16,886 nucleotides of DNA from an uncultured Eubacteriales bacterium (GTDB taxonomy: Bacteria > Bacillota > Clostridia > Oscillospirales > Oscillospiraceae): positions 1-16,886 of the forward strand of contig URTG01000019.1 of assembly GCA_900550705.1 (NCBI GenBank), read 5' to 3'. Both the position numbers and the translations under genes were made by a program. Position 1 is the stretch's first letter. Each line of letters begins with the position of its first letter. Under the pieces are notes generated by a model. That model was not told where the DNA came from and did not search any database. It worked only from the letters and a program-made list of their open reading frames with translations. Of the stretch, positions 1-6,036 are shown piece after piece.

Positions 1-29
1 GGAGTAACACTTTAAAGAAGTGAAGAACG

Positions 30-60
30 AAGAGTGTAGAGAGAAGAACCCTACACTCTT
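30..60 (-). terminator. Inverted repeat near left edge, possible weak terminator
   Basis: Ten bases (30-39, AAGAGTGTAG) pair perfectly with 51-60 (CTACACTCTT) around an 11-base loop. The stem is not GC-rich and neither side has a clean T-run, although the minus-strand continuation is T-rich. It lies just downstream of the ECF-type promoter copy at 80-107 on the minus strand, so it would sit in that transcript's leader and could be a leader hairpin instead of a terminator. Confidence 0.3.
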
Positions 61-79
61 ACTAAATTCATCTACTTAG

Positions 80-107
80 TAAACGCGCGAGAGGGCCGAT
101 TTGTAAC
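80..107 (-). promoter_or_regulatory. ECF-type promoter candidate pointing off the left edge
   Basis: Read on the minus strand, GTTACA (plus 102-107) is followed after 16 bases by CGTTTA (plus 80-85). This resembles ECF promoters of the SigW/SigX kind (TGAAAC or TGTAAC, about 16 bases, CGT/CGA). It matches the region upstream of the sigma gene (1464-1491) over 28 bases with one difference. It lies just past the anti-sigma stop codon and would drive a gene beyond the window. The match between copies is seen; the promoter role is inferred. Confidence 0.5.
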
Positions 108-126
108 AGGATTTTCCAACTTTTTT

Positions 127-831
127 CTAATGCGGCGTTTTTACCAATTTCACGCTCTCCGCTATGTGCAAAATGCTATCCTTATCGCAGAACGCTTTCA
201 GTATAAATTGAATATTTGCTCGATTGTCTATCCAAGTAACCGTGCAGGCGGCGTCCGGGTCTTTGGGCACCCAGAGCTTGCCGGGTTTCTGATTGACCTG
301 AATTTCGTATTCCTCATCGTCCCCGGCTTCCACCAGGGTCAGGTTTCCGTCTTGCATGGTAATGCAGTCCAGCAAAATCAAATCGCCGCTATCGTTCTCA
401 TACTCAATGCTGAGCGTATGCTCAAACTGTTCCCGATAGGTCTCAGAAAAGCCGGTCGGCAGCGCCGTGATTTCATACTCCGGCATAACAGAACTATCCT
501 GCTCTCCGATGTAATCGAAAATAACGGAAGTTCCGATTCTCTCCTCAACCCACCTCACCACCGACGCCCGCGCCGACGGCACAGACACGACGGTGGCTGC
601 AAGGCCCAACACCGTCACCAGGGCGAACATCGCCGCCTGGCGCATGACGGAGGAAAGAGCGGGACGGCTCCGGCGGACGGACCAGCGCAGGGGGTCGCGC
701 AGCATGGCGCGGACCTGGCGCTGATAGGCCCGGGAGGGGCGGAAGGCGGGGCCGGGCCGACTGGTCTGGTCCGGCTTGGCCGCGTCAATCAGCACCTGTC
801 TCATCAGCCGGTCCAGCTCTTTTTCCGTCAT
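127..831 (-). CDS. Membrane anti-sigma factor-like protein (DUF4367-like)
   Basis: A 234-residue protein whose ATG overlaps the stop codon of the sigma gene (ATGA at 831-828), which indicates translational coupling. Residues 1-62 form a basic, probably cytoplasmic part. A hydrophobic segment at about 66-84 is the single membrane span. The remaining 150 residues are acidic and would lie outside the cell, resembling the DUF4367/DUF4179 proteins that accompany clostridial ECF sigma factors. By analogy it would hold the sigma factor inactive until a surface signal arrives; the signal cannot be read from the sequence. I see no zinc-binding HxxxCxxC anti-sigma motif. A longer in-frame extension upstream to 1149 lies wholly inside the sigma gene and is not used. 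The assignment rests on gene context and topology more than on a signature motif. Confidence 0.75.
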   Translation of the reverse strand: MTEKELDRLMRQVLIDAAKPDQTSRPGPAFRPSRAYQRQVRAMLRDPLRWSVRRSRPALSSVMRQAAMFALVTVLGLAATVVSVPSARASVVRWVEERIGTSVIFDYIGEQDSSVMPEYEITALPTGFSETYREQFEHTLSIEYENDSGDLILLDCITMQDGNLTLVEAGDDEEYEIQVNQKPGKLWVPKDPDAACTVTWIDNRANIQFILKAFCDKDSILHIAESVKLVKTPH

Positions 832-1352
832 GGGTACAGCCCCTCCTTCCGAATCAGCGCCTGGAGCTTTGTCCGCCCCCGGCTCACGCGCATTCTGACG
901 GCGGCCTCGGTCAGGCCCAGGCTCTCCCCAATCTCCGCGTAAGAACGCTCCATCAAAAAGTATTGCTCCAGCGCCGCCCGTTCCCCCTCCGGCAGTCCGG
1001 CAAAGGCGGCAACCACCGCGTCGTAGCCGGAGCGGTCCTCCATCTGGGTGCTTGGCTCCTCCGCGTCCTCCAGCGGGACCAGCCTGCGCTCCTTCCGCAG
1101 CAGACTGTACGCCTCGTTCCGGACGATGGCCCCGCTCCAGCCGGGCCAAAAGCGCTCCGGTATCTGGGTCACCCGCTCAAAATGGGTGATGACGTGGCAG
1201 AAGGCGCTCTGCATGGCGTCCTCCGCCATCGCCTGGTTGTTCAGAACTCTCATGGCCGTCTCCTCCATTCCTTTGTGACATACTTCATAGAACCGGCGAA
1301 ACAGCGCCCGCTCCGCTTCGCCGTCCAGCATAGACAGAAAACTCAACATCAT
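828..1352 (-). CDS. ECF-type RNA polymerase sigma factor
   Basis: An ECF (group 4) sigma-70 factor of about 174 residues. Region 2 lies around residues 12-70 (an FRRFYEVCHKG helix, then AEDAMQSAF, the usual -10-recognition helix). Region 4 is near the end (LPEGERAAL, then the helix-turn-helix SYAEIGESLGLTEAAVRMRVSRGRTKL). I place the start at ATG 1352, or the next ATG at 1349, because relatives begin with a short MLxxLxxL-type stretch; a GTG at 1361 is in frame and possible. The anti-sigma gene follows with a 4-base overlap. Two promoters fit upstream: an ECF-type one at 1464-1491, suggesting self-activation, and a SigA-type one at 1392-1420. The exact ECF group cannot be assigned by eye. Confidence 0.88.
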   Translation of the reverse strand: MMLSFLSMLDGEAERALFRRFYEVCHKGMEETAMRVLNNQAMAEDAMQSAFCHVITHFERVTQIPERFWPGWSGAIVRNEAYSLLRKERRLVPLEDAEEPSTQMEDRSGYDAVVAAFAGLPEGERAALEQYFLMERSYAEIGESLGLTEAAVRMRVSRGRTKLQALIRKEGLYP

Positions 1353-1391
1353 CCTCGACACCCGCCGCTTTTTGTGTGTTCCGTAAACCAG

Positions 1392-1420
1392 ACTGTAACA
1401 CAGCTTCCCCCGTTCGTCAA
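1392..1420 (-). promoter_or_regulatory. SigA-type promoter of the sigma/anti-sigma operon
   Basis: On the minus strand TTGACG (plus 1415-1420) and TACAGT (plus 1392-1397) are separated by 17 bases. The -10 ends about 40 bases before the probable ATG of the sigma gene, so it could give a basal supply of the operon. Confidence 0.6.
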
Positions 1421-1463
1421 CGGTTCTCTCTGTCAGAACGACAATTTTTCTGCCTTTACTCTA

Positions 1464-1491
1464 TAAACGCGCGAGAGGCCCGATTTGTAAC
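1464..1491 (-). promoter_or_regulatory. ECF-type promoter, probable autoregulation of the sigma operon
   Basis: Minus-strand GTTACA (plus 1486-1491), a 16-base spacer and CGTTTA (plus 1464-1469), about 110 bases upstream of the sigma start. The same block recurs at 80-107. ECF sigma factors commonly activate their own operons, so recognition by the adjacent sigma is the simple reading, but it is inference. Confidence 0.5.
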
Positions 1492-1580
1492 GTGATGTTC
1501 GAAACTTTTTTCGGTTCTGCGTTTTGCACAAATTCAGCTGGACGATTTTGTGCAGATTCACATGGATTCAGACGCAAAAT
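1492..1580 (-). pseudogene. Decayed 3' end of a second anti-sigma gene
   Basis: The minus strand reads LHKIVQLNLCKTQNR at 1555-1511, in register with the true anti-sigma C-terminus LHIAESVKLVKTPH (171-130). Both are followed by a run of six A residues, a short variable stretch and the ECF-type promoter block. Upstream of 1580 the similarity fades into the terminator of the CD1247-type gene, and an in-frame TGA interrupts it. This looks like the stub of a former upstream sigma/anti-sigma module. The tract is short, so chance or a shared regulatory sequence is not excluded. Confidence 0.45.
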
Positions 1581-1623
1581 AAAAAAAGCGAGCGATCCGC
1601 AATAACGCGGATCGCTCGCTTTT
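1581..1623 (-). terminator. Rho-independent terminator after the CD1247-type gene
   Basis: A 14-base perfect stem (1587-1600 with 1607-1620) and a 6-base loop, followed on the minus strand by seven T residues. It begins 12 bases past the stop codon at 1635. Confidence 0.9.
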
Positions 1624-1634
1624 CACTTCGCCGT

Positions 1635-2051
1635 TTACTCCTCGTCCTCGTCCTCGGCCTCGACGGTGTCGTCGGTCAGGTCGAGAGAGAACTTGGTCTG
1701 GCAGTTGGGGCACTGGATCATGCCCTTGGCCAGGTCGTCCTCCTGGATGATGAGGGGTTCCTCGCAGTTGGGGCACTCCACCTCGAACCAGTCGTCGTCG
1801 TAGTCATCGTCGTCGTAGTCGTCTTCCTCGTTGAAGACCACAGACTCCACGTCGGCCAGGTCGTCAGACAGGGCGTCGATCTCCTCGCCCAGGGCCTGGT
1901 TGTTCTCCTCCAGGTCCTCGATGGACAGGCCGACCTCCTCCAGGATACCGATCATCACGGAGATCAGCTTGCCCTCCTTGGACTTCTCGGTGTCCAGGTT
2001 CAGGCCCTCGGCCAGACCCTTCAGGTACGCAACTTTTTCAGAAATCGTCAT
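1635..2051 (-). CDS. CD1247-type zinc-ribbon protein
   Basis: A 138-residue acidic protein. Residues 1-70 form a helical domain (MTISEKVAYLKGLAEGL, then a region with ENNQALGEEIDALSDDLADVE that may form a coiled coil), resembling the domain named after Clostridioides difficile CD1247. A run of aspartates at about 77-87 acts as a linker. A zinc ribbon follows, with CPNC at 93-96 and CPNC at 114-117, and then an acidic tail. Function is unknown; some databases give unsupported regulator names. An AAAGGA element stands about 8 bases before the ATG. The gene follows efp by 57 bases with no terminator between, so the two are probably one transcript, as in many clostridia. Confidence 0.85.
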   Translation of the reverse strand: MTISEKVAYLKGLAEGLNLDTEKSKEGKLISVMIGILEEVGLSIEDLEENNQALGEEIDALSDDLADVESVVFNEEDDYDDDDYDDDWFEVECPNCEEPLIIQEDDLAKGMIQCPNCQTKFSLDLTDDTVEAEDEDEE

Positions 2052-2108
2052 AGCTTGGTTCCTTTCTGAGGCAGTGCCTCCATTCGATAGGCGTTGCGGT
2101 GCAGAGGC

Positions 2109-2678
2109 TTAGTTCTTGCAGCGCTCCAGATACTCGCCGGTGCGGGTGTCGATCTTGATGCGGTCGCCGGGGTTGATGAACAGGGGGACCTTGATCTCAG
2201 CGCCGGTCTCCAGCGTGGCGGGCTTGGTGACGTTGGTGGCGGTGTCGCCCTTGAAGCCGGGATCGGTCTCGGTGACCTCCAGCTCCACAAAGTTGGGGGC
2301 CTCCACGCCCACGACCTTCTCCTTGTAGATCATCAGCTTGCAGATGGTCTCCTCCTTGACAAAGGCGAAGCTGCTGGGCAGGTCCTCCTTGGCCACGGGC
2401 ACCATGTCGAAGGTCTCCTGATCCATAAAGTAGTACAGGTCGCCGTCGTTGTAGCTGTACTGCACGTCCTTGCGCTCGATAAAAGCGGTCTCGAACTTGG
2501 CAGTGGGGTTGAACGAGGTCTCAGTCACGCCGCCGCTGAGCACATTCTTCATCTTGGTCCGAACAAAGGCCGCACCCTTGCCAGGCTTCACGTGCTGGAA
2601 CTCCACCACCTGCATGACCTTACCGTCCATTTCAAAGGTGACGCCATTGCGGAAATCGCCTGCGGTAATCGTTGCCAT
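2109..2678 (-). CDS. efp: Translation elongation factor P
   Basis: EF-P binds ribosomes stalled on polyproline stretches and promotes peptide bond formation. The 189-residue product begins MATITAGDFRNG, has the tip loop KPGKGAAF with lysine at position 34 (the residue modified in many bacteria), and ends with the conserved DRIKIDTRTGEYLER segment of the last OB domain. Length is normal for the family. The start is ATG 2678: the GGAGG element lies 9 bases before it, whereas it would abut the alternative ATG at 2687. I see no modification enzyme gene nearby. A strong promoter lies just upstream and the CD1247-type gene follows. Confidence 0.97.
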   Translation of the reverse strand: MATITAGDFRNGVTFEMDGKVMQVVEFQHVKPGKGAAFVRTKMKNVLSGGVTETSFNPTAKFETAFIERKDVQYSYNDGDLYYFMDQETFDMVPVAKEDLPSSFAFVKEETICKLMIYKEKVVGVEAPNFVELEVTETDPGFKGDTATNVTKPATLETGAEIKVPLFINPGDRIKIDTRTGEYLERCKN

Positions 2679-2717
2679 TGAAATCATCCTCCATCGTGTT
2701 TATAGATAAGCTGATTT

Positions 2718-2746
2718 ATTTTACCCTATTTTCCCCGCTTTGACAA
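2718..2746 (-). promoter_or_regulatory. SigA-type promoter of efp
   Basis: Minus-strand TTGTCA (plus 2741-2746), a 17-base spacer and TAAAAT (plus 2718-2723), with the -10 ending about 39 bases before the efp start. Confidence 0.8.
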
Positions 2747-2777
2747 GGGGGGCGGGCAAGTTTTCACCCCCATTCCG

Positions 2778-3587
2778 TTAAATTTTCGCCCCCTCTGTCC
2801 GCTGGGCCGCCAGCACTGCCGCCCGGGCCATGGCGGCGCACTCCCCCCGGGTGGCCAGGTCGCCGGGGCGGCTGCCGTCGGTCAGTCCCAGGCCCCGGGC
2901 CTCCTGCCACAGGGTCTCCAGCCCGCCGGTCTGTGCTGCCAGCTCCCGGCGGTAGCGCTCCATATAGGTCTTCCACTGCTCATAGGTCATAGGTTCCTCC
3001 TTGCTCCATCCAAACTGCTCCGCCAGCGCCTCCGCCAGCCCCTGGGCGACCTGCTCCGCAAAGCCCGGGGAGAGGATCACCGGCACGTCCGTCCTCGAAT
3101 CCATAAAGCCGAACTCCCCCAGCACCGCGGGCATCGCCGTCTTCCGCAGCACATAGTAGCCGCTCTCCCCCAGGGGCTGGGCCCGGTTGCCCCTCAGACC
3201 GGTGCGGGCCACGGTCCGGGCATACACCCGGTCCCGCAGGGCGCGGGCCCGGCCGCTTGCCCCCGGGGCGGAGAAGACCACGATCCCCCCGCCGGGGCCG
3301 CCGCCCACCCCCGCGTTGTGGTGGATGGACAGATAGACCGCCGCCCCGGCCCGGTTGGCCCTCTGCACCCGCTGGGACAGGGGGACGTCCACCGCCCCCG
3401 TCCGGTCGTCCGCCCGCAGCACCCGGCAAGGACAGCCGGCCAGCCGCCGCTCCAGCGCCTCCGCCACCCGCCGGTTCAGCTCCCACTCCCGGGTCTCCGC
3501 CGGGTCCAGGGCCTTCCAGCACCGCTTCCCCGCCGTATGCTTGCCATGCCCCGCGTCAATACAAATCAAAACGTCCTTCAAGCACAT
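2778..3587 (-). CDS. N-acetylmuramoyl-L-alanine amidase, endolysin-like (Amidase_3)
   Basis: A zinc amidase that cleaves the bond between muramic acid and the peptide stem of peptidoglycan. Counting from ATG 3587, residues 6-200 hold the Amidase_3 domain: DAGHG with H14, E36, SIHHNA with H89, and GEFGFMDS with catalytic E158. The tail (about 198-269) has a WxxARGLGLTDGSRPGDLATRGECAAMARAA-like repeat common in clostridial phage endolysins. There is no signal peptide, which fits an enzyme released by a holin. AAGGAGG lies only 1 base before ATG 3587 but 7 bases before an in-frame TTG at 3581, so translation may start at that TTG (267 residues). The holin gene lies 139 bases upstream on the same strand. 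Confidence 0.9.
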   Translation of the reverse strand: MCLKDVLICIDAGHGKHTAGKRCWKALDPAETREWELNRRVAEALERRLAGCPCRVLRADDRTGAVDVPLSQRVQRANRAGAAVYLSIHHNAGVGGGPGGGIVVFSAPGASGRARALRDRVYARTVARTGLRGNRAQPLGESGYYVLRKTAMPAVLGEFGFMDSRTDVPVILSPGFAEQVAQGLAEALAEQFGWSKEEPMTYEQWKTYMERYRRELAAQTGGLETLWQEARGLGLTDGSRPGDLATRGECAAMARAAVLAAQRTEGAKI

Positions 3588-3695
3588 TCCTCCTTAATAC
3601 ATCCACCTTTCTTTCCCGCCCCCTGGGGGGTCCGGAAATAAAAAGGGGGCCCCGGACCGCGCACCCGCACCCCAGGACCCCCAAAACTCATCCCT

Positions 3696-3718
3696 CCTAA
3701 CTTCTAACTCCTAACTCG
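3696..3718. repeat. Short tandem repeat between holin and amidase genes
   Basis: Three imperfect copies of a CTAACTTC/CTAACTCC unit in a row. It lies in the 139-base gap between the holin and amidase genes, beside GC-rich inverted repeats (3620-3660). No function can be read from it. Confidence 0.5.
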
Positions 3719-3726
3719 CACGGCAG

Positions 3727-3990
3727 CTAACCCTTTTTGAGTTGTTTTTTCACCTGGTTGGCACCTGTGGCCGCCAGGCCGCTGACAATGCCCACCGCCA
3801 GCGCCGTCAGCGGGTCGTGGGCCGGAAACTCCGGCAGGCCCAGATACAGCCCGACCACGCCCAGCGCGCCGCCGGCGGCCCCGCAGATCACGGGGATGAA
3901 CCGGTCGTCCAGGCCGCTGATCTTCACCGTCAGCCCCAGCAGGTAGCAGATCACCGTGATGGCCGCCACCCCAGCAACACCAAACTCCAT
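3727..3990 (-). CDS. Phage holin family protein
   Basis: An 87-residue protein with three hydrophobic segments (about 5-22, 32-52 and 62-78) and a lysine-rich C-terminus (KKQLKKG). Size and topology match small holins, and the KISGLDDRFIPVICGAAGGALGV region resembles the Hol44/superfamily V group as I recall it. It would form membrane lesions that release the amidase encoded next. AAGGAGG stands 6 bases before the ATG. A strong hairpin lies 25-49 bases upstream. No phage structural or replication gene is visible, so the pair is either a prophage remnant or a host-used lysis or secretion pair. Confidence 0.8.
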   Translation of the reverse strand: MEFGVAGVAAITVICYLLGLTVKISGLDDRFIPVICGAAGGALGVVGLYLGLPEFPAHDPLTALAVGIVSGLAATGANQVKKQLKKG

Positions 3991-4014
3991 GCAGCTCCTC
4001 CTTTCTCACACAGC

Positions 4015-4039
4015 CCGCCGGAGGAACCCCCTCCGGCGG
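4015..4039 (-). other. GC-rich hairpin upstream of the holin gene
   Basis: A perfect 10-base stem (4015-4024 with 4030-4039) and a 5-base loop, just upstream of the holin ribosome binding site on the minus strand. Without a T-run it is not a standard terminator; it may affect expression of the lysis pair. The rest of 4040-4135 holds nothing I can name. Confidence 0.45.
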
Positions 4040-4135
4040 CTTCACCTTGGATTCTATGCACTGCCCTCCCCTCCTGTGTCGATACCCCCGCAGGGCGGCG
4101 GACAAAAGGGGGACTGTTTGATACACGCAGCGGGC

Positions 4136-4211
4136 AAAAAAATTCCGACCCGGGGAAATTCGGGTCGGAATTAAAGACCAATCCGCCCCCGGCTCGCAGA
4201 GCCGGGGGCGG
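4136..4211 (-). terminator. Tandem hairpins ending the thiT-HAD operon
   Basis: Hairpin one (4183-4195 with 4199-4211) is a 13-base GC-rich stem 14 bases past the HAD stop. Hairpin two (4141-4152 with 4161-4172) is a 12-base stem followed on the minus strand by seven T residues, a standard rho-independent terminator. Confidence 0.88.
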
Positions 4212-4225
4212 ACGATAACATTTAT

Positions 4226-5032
4226 TTAATAGAGCTTGTCCAGAATGTCCACAATGTCACCGATGACGCCCTCGTCGCAGTGGCACAGCACCCGGGCACC
4301 CCAGGCCTTCACCTCCGGGGCGCAGTTGGCCGGGGCGAAGGGGATGGCCGACTTTTCCAGCATGGGGATGTCGTTCTGGTTGTCCCCCACGCAGTAGACG
4401 TGCTCCGGGGCGATGCCCAGCAGCCGGGCCAGCTCGGCCACCATGCCCCCCTTGGTGCTGCCCTTACAGGTGATCTCCAGGTAATAGGGGTTGGAGAAGA
4501 TGGCCTCATAGTCCGCCCCGTGCCGGTCCAGCAGAAAGCGCTGGACCTGGAGGAGCACATCGTGCTGCTGGTGCAGCAGGGCCTTCACCCAGGGGGTGGG
4601 CATCTCCGCCACGGGACAGAGGGTGTAGTCGCAGCCCACCTTCTTCATGTGGGCAAAGGTGATCTCGTTGGGATTCCAGACATAGATGTCCTCGTTGTGA
4701 TAGGCCTCCATGCCCAGGGAGGGGAAGCGCTCCATCACCTCCCCCAGGTCCCGGGGGGCGGTGGGGGGCAGGGCGGTCTGCTGGATTATCCGGTCGGCCT
4801 GAAAATCGTAGATGGCCGCCCCGTTGGACAGCACCACCGGCGCGTTGATGGGCACCGAGGCGTAGTGGGGCTGGAACGTCCGGTGGGCCCGGCCGGTGGC
4901 CACGGTGAAGCGGCCGCCCTGGGCGATGAAGTAGCGGATGGCCCGGAGATTCCGCTCCGGCACCCGGCAGTGGGAGTCATACAGCGTGTCGTCAAAATCG
5001 CTGGCCAGCAGCAGACCGGTAAATTTACCCAT
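4226..5032 (-). CDS. HAD-superfamily phosphatase, Cof/type IIB
   Basis: A 268-residue haloacid dehalogenase-type phosphohydrolase. Motif I is SDFDDTL (nucleophile D12, acid/base D14), motif II has T46 in TVATGR, motif III has the lysine in TCKGSTKGG, and motif IV is GDNQND at 216-221. The large middle insertion (about 85-190) is the type IIB cap that sets substrate choice. Such enzymes usually dephosphorylate sugar phosphates or cofactors. The gene starts 30 bases after thiT with no terminator between, placing it downstream of a TPP riboswitch; a role on phosphorylated thiamine or its precursors is a reasonable inference but not shown. GAGAGG precedes the ATG by 4 bases. Confidence 0.92.
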   Translation of the reverse strand: MGKFTGLLLASDFDDTLYDSHCRVPERNLRAIRYFIAQGGRFTVATGRAHRTFQPHYASVPINAPVVLSNGAAIYDFQADRIIQQTALPPTAPRDLGEVMERFPSLGMEAYHNEDIYVWNPNEITFAHMKKVGCDYTLCPVAEMPTPWVKALLHQQHDVLLQVQRFLLDRHGADYEAIFSNPYYLEITCKGSTKGGMVAELARLLGIAPEHVYCVGDNQNDIPMLEKSAIPFAPANCAPEVKAWGARVLCHCDEGVIGDIVDILDKLY

Positions 5033-5062
5033 GGGGCCTCTCTTTCTGCCCCGAAGGGCACG

Positions 5063-5629
5063 TTACTTCAGATCCTCGGCCAGAAGATACTTGTGCATGG
5101 GGCGCAGCAGCAGGGCAAACACCACCAGGCACAGCAGCATATCCAGCAGCATATAGCAGCCGTTATACAGCAGGGAGTAGATCCAGGGGCTGGTCATGGT
5201 CATGCCGAAGAAGGTCTCGGGCATATAGGCCGCCCACAGGGTAGCGCCCACCACATAGTGGACCAGGAACCGGGCCACGGAGCCCACCACCGTTCCGGCG
5301 AACACGCTCCAGCTCTTGCCCCGGAACAGACCGGCCAGGCCCAGCACCGTAAAGGCCACCACATAGTCGCCCAGGATGGACTGCCAGCCGATGGCGAAGC
5401 CCCCGTCGAACATGAATTGCAGAACACCCAGCACCAGGCCGCTCATCAGGCCGGGGCCCAGGCCCCAGCGGCAGGCGAACAGGAAGATGGGCAGCATGGA
5501 CAGGCACACCGAGCCGCCCCAGGGCATCTCCCAGACCTTGATGTAGCCCAAAATCTGGGCCAACACCACCATGATGGCGCCCTCGCAGAGCATATGCAGC
5601 GTCTGGCGCTGCGTGGAGTTGGTTTTCAT
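5063..5629 (-). CDS. thiT: Thiamine ECF transporter substrate-binding component
   Basis: A 188-residue membrane protein with about six hydrophobic helices, the S-component that binds thiamine and works with the shared EcfT-EcfA1-EcfA2 energizing module (not encoded here). ThiT-like features include EGAIMVVLAQILGYIKV at the first helix, the ILGDY segment, RFLVHYVVGATLW, and SLLYNGCYMLLD near the end; aromatic residues in these regions line the thiamine site in the known family. The start is ATG 5629 with AGGAGG 7 bases upstream; longer in-frame reading would run into the riboswitch leader. The TPP riboswitch and terminator upstream support the thiamine assignment independently. Confidence 0.95.
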   Translation of the reverse strand: MKTNSTQRQTLHMLCEGAIMVVLAQILGYIKVWEMPWGGSVCLSMLPIFLFACRWGLGPGLMSGLVLGVLQFMFDGGFAIGWQSILGDYVVAFTVLGLAGLFRGKSWSVFAGTVVGSVARFLVHYVVGATLWAAYMPETFFGMTMTSPWIYSLLYNGCYMLLDMLLCLVVFALLLRPMHKYLLAEDLK

Positions 5630-5646
5630 CGTTTTGCCTCCTATTG

Positions 5647-5686
5647 AAAAATACCGCAGCACATCCAAGGCGGGTGCAGTGCGGTA
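5647..5686 (-). terminator. Riboswitch-controlled terminator before thiT
   Basis: Minus-strand stem TACCGCA/TGCGGTA extended by GCAC/GTGC with a 2-base bulge, an 11-base loop, then five T residues (plus 5647-5651). It lies between the TPP aptamer and the thiT ribosome binding site, so thiamine pyrophosphate binding would be expected to favour it and stop transcription. Confidence 0.82.
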
Positions 5687-5705
5687 CAAAGGACGACAAA
5701 CGGTT

Positions 5706-5808
5706 CTCAGCACTTCCTACGCCGGCATTACCCGGATCAGGTGAAAGGGACCGGAGACGGCAAGCTCGTCTCTGCATCTCAGCCGGAAGCAGCTTCCAGC
5801 GCCCCTGT
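5706..5808 (-). ncRNA. TPP (THI-box) riboswitch
   Basis: On the minus strand the conserved parts appear in order: GGGGCGC (plus 5799-5805), GCTGAGAT (plus 5776-5783), then ACCTGATCCGGGTAATGCC with GGCGTAGGAAG (plus 5713-5742). These are the diagnostic pyrimidine- and pyrophosphate-sensing elements of the thiamine pyrophosphate aptamer. It is followed by a terminator and thiT, consistent with repression of thiamine uptake when TPP is plentiful. Confidence 0.97.
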
Positions 5809-5831
5809 GTTTCTTGTCTGCGGTAAATTTC

Positions 5832-5860
5832 ATTTTAGAGGGTTCCCCCTATTTTGTCAA
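5832..5860 (-). promoter_or_regulatory. SigA-type promoter of the thiT operon
   Basis: Minus-strand TTGACA (plus 5855-5860), a 17-base spacer and TAAAAT (plus 5832-5837), placing the transcript start just before the TPP riboswitch. The stretch between this and the next promoter (5861-5958) holds a short GC palindrome near 5878-5896 and nothing else I recognise. Confidence 0.9.
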
Positions 5861-5958
5861 GCCGTGATTTGATTCGCCGCCCCCCGGGGGCGGGGAGTAA
5901 AAAAGAGCAGAGAGCTTGAGATGGTCACAAATCAGCCTCATTTTTGCCTTGGAGCCTC

Positions 5959-5987
5959 TTGCATTTTCCCAGTACTTCCTGTAAACT
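5959..5987 (+). promoter_or_regulatory. Promoter of the GH26-like/SLH gene
   Basis: TTGCAT (5959-5964), a 17-base spacer and TAAACT (5982-5987), 49 bases before the ATG. Both boxes are imperfect, so the call is moderate. Confidence 0.55.
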
Positions 5988-6036
5988 AAGCTTGTAGCCT
6001 GTCACACAGGCAGAACTATGTTAAGGAGGAATTCCT

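Noticed and set aside
130..942. 270-residue plus-strand frame opposite the anti-sigma gene
   Set aside because: Antisense to a coupled sigma/anti-sigma pair; its composition is patchy and it has no recognisable domain.
4015..4039. Hairpin upstream of the holin as a terminator
   Set aside because: No T-run on either strand, so it was listed only as a hairpin.
3951..4218. Short frames between the holin and HAD genes
   Set aside because: They cross the holin leader hairpin and the tandem terminator and have no recognisable product.
4280..5647. 455-residue plus-strand frame across thiT and the HAD gene
   Set aside because: It runs antisense through two well-identified genes and has the low-complexity His/Gly/Gln composition of a shadow frame.
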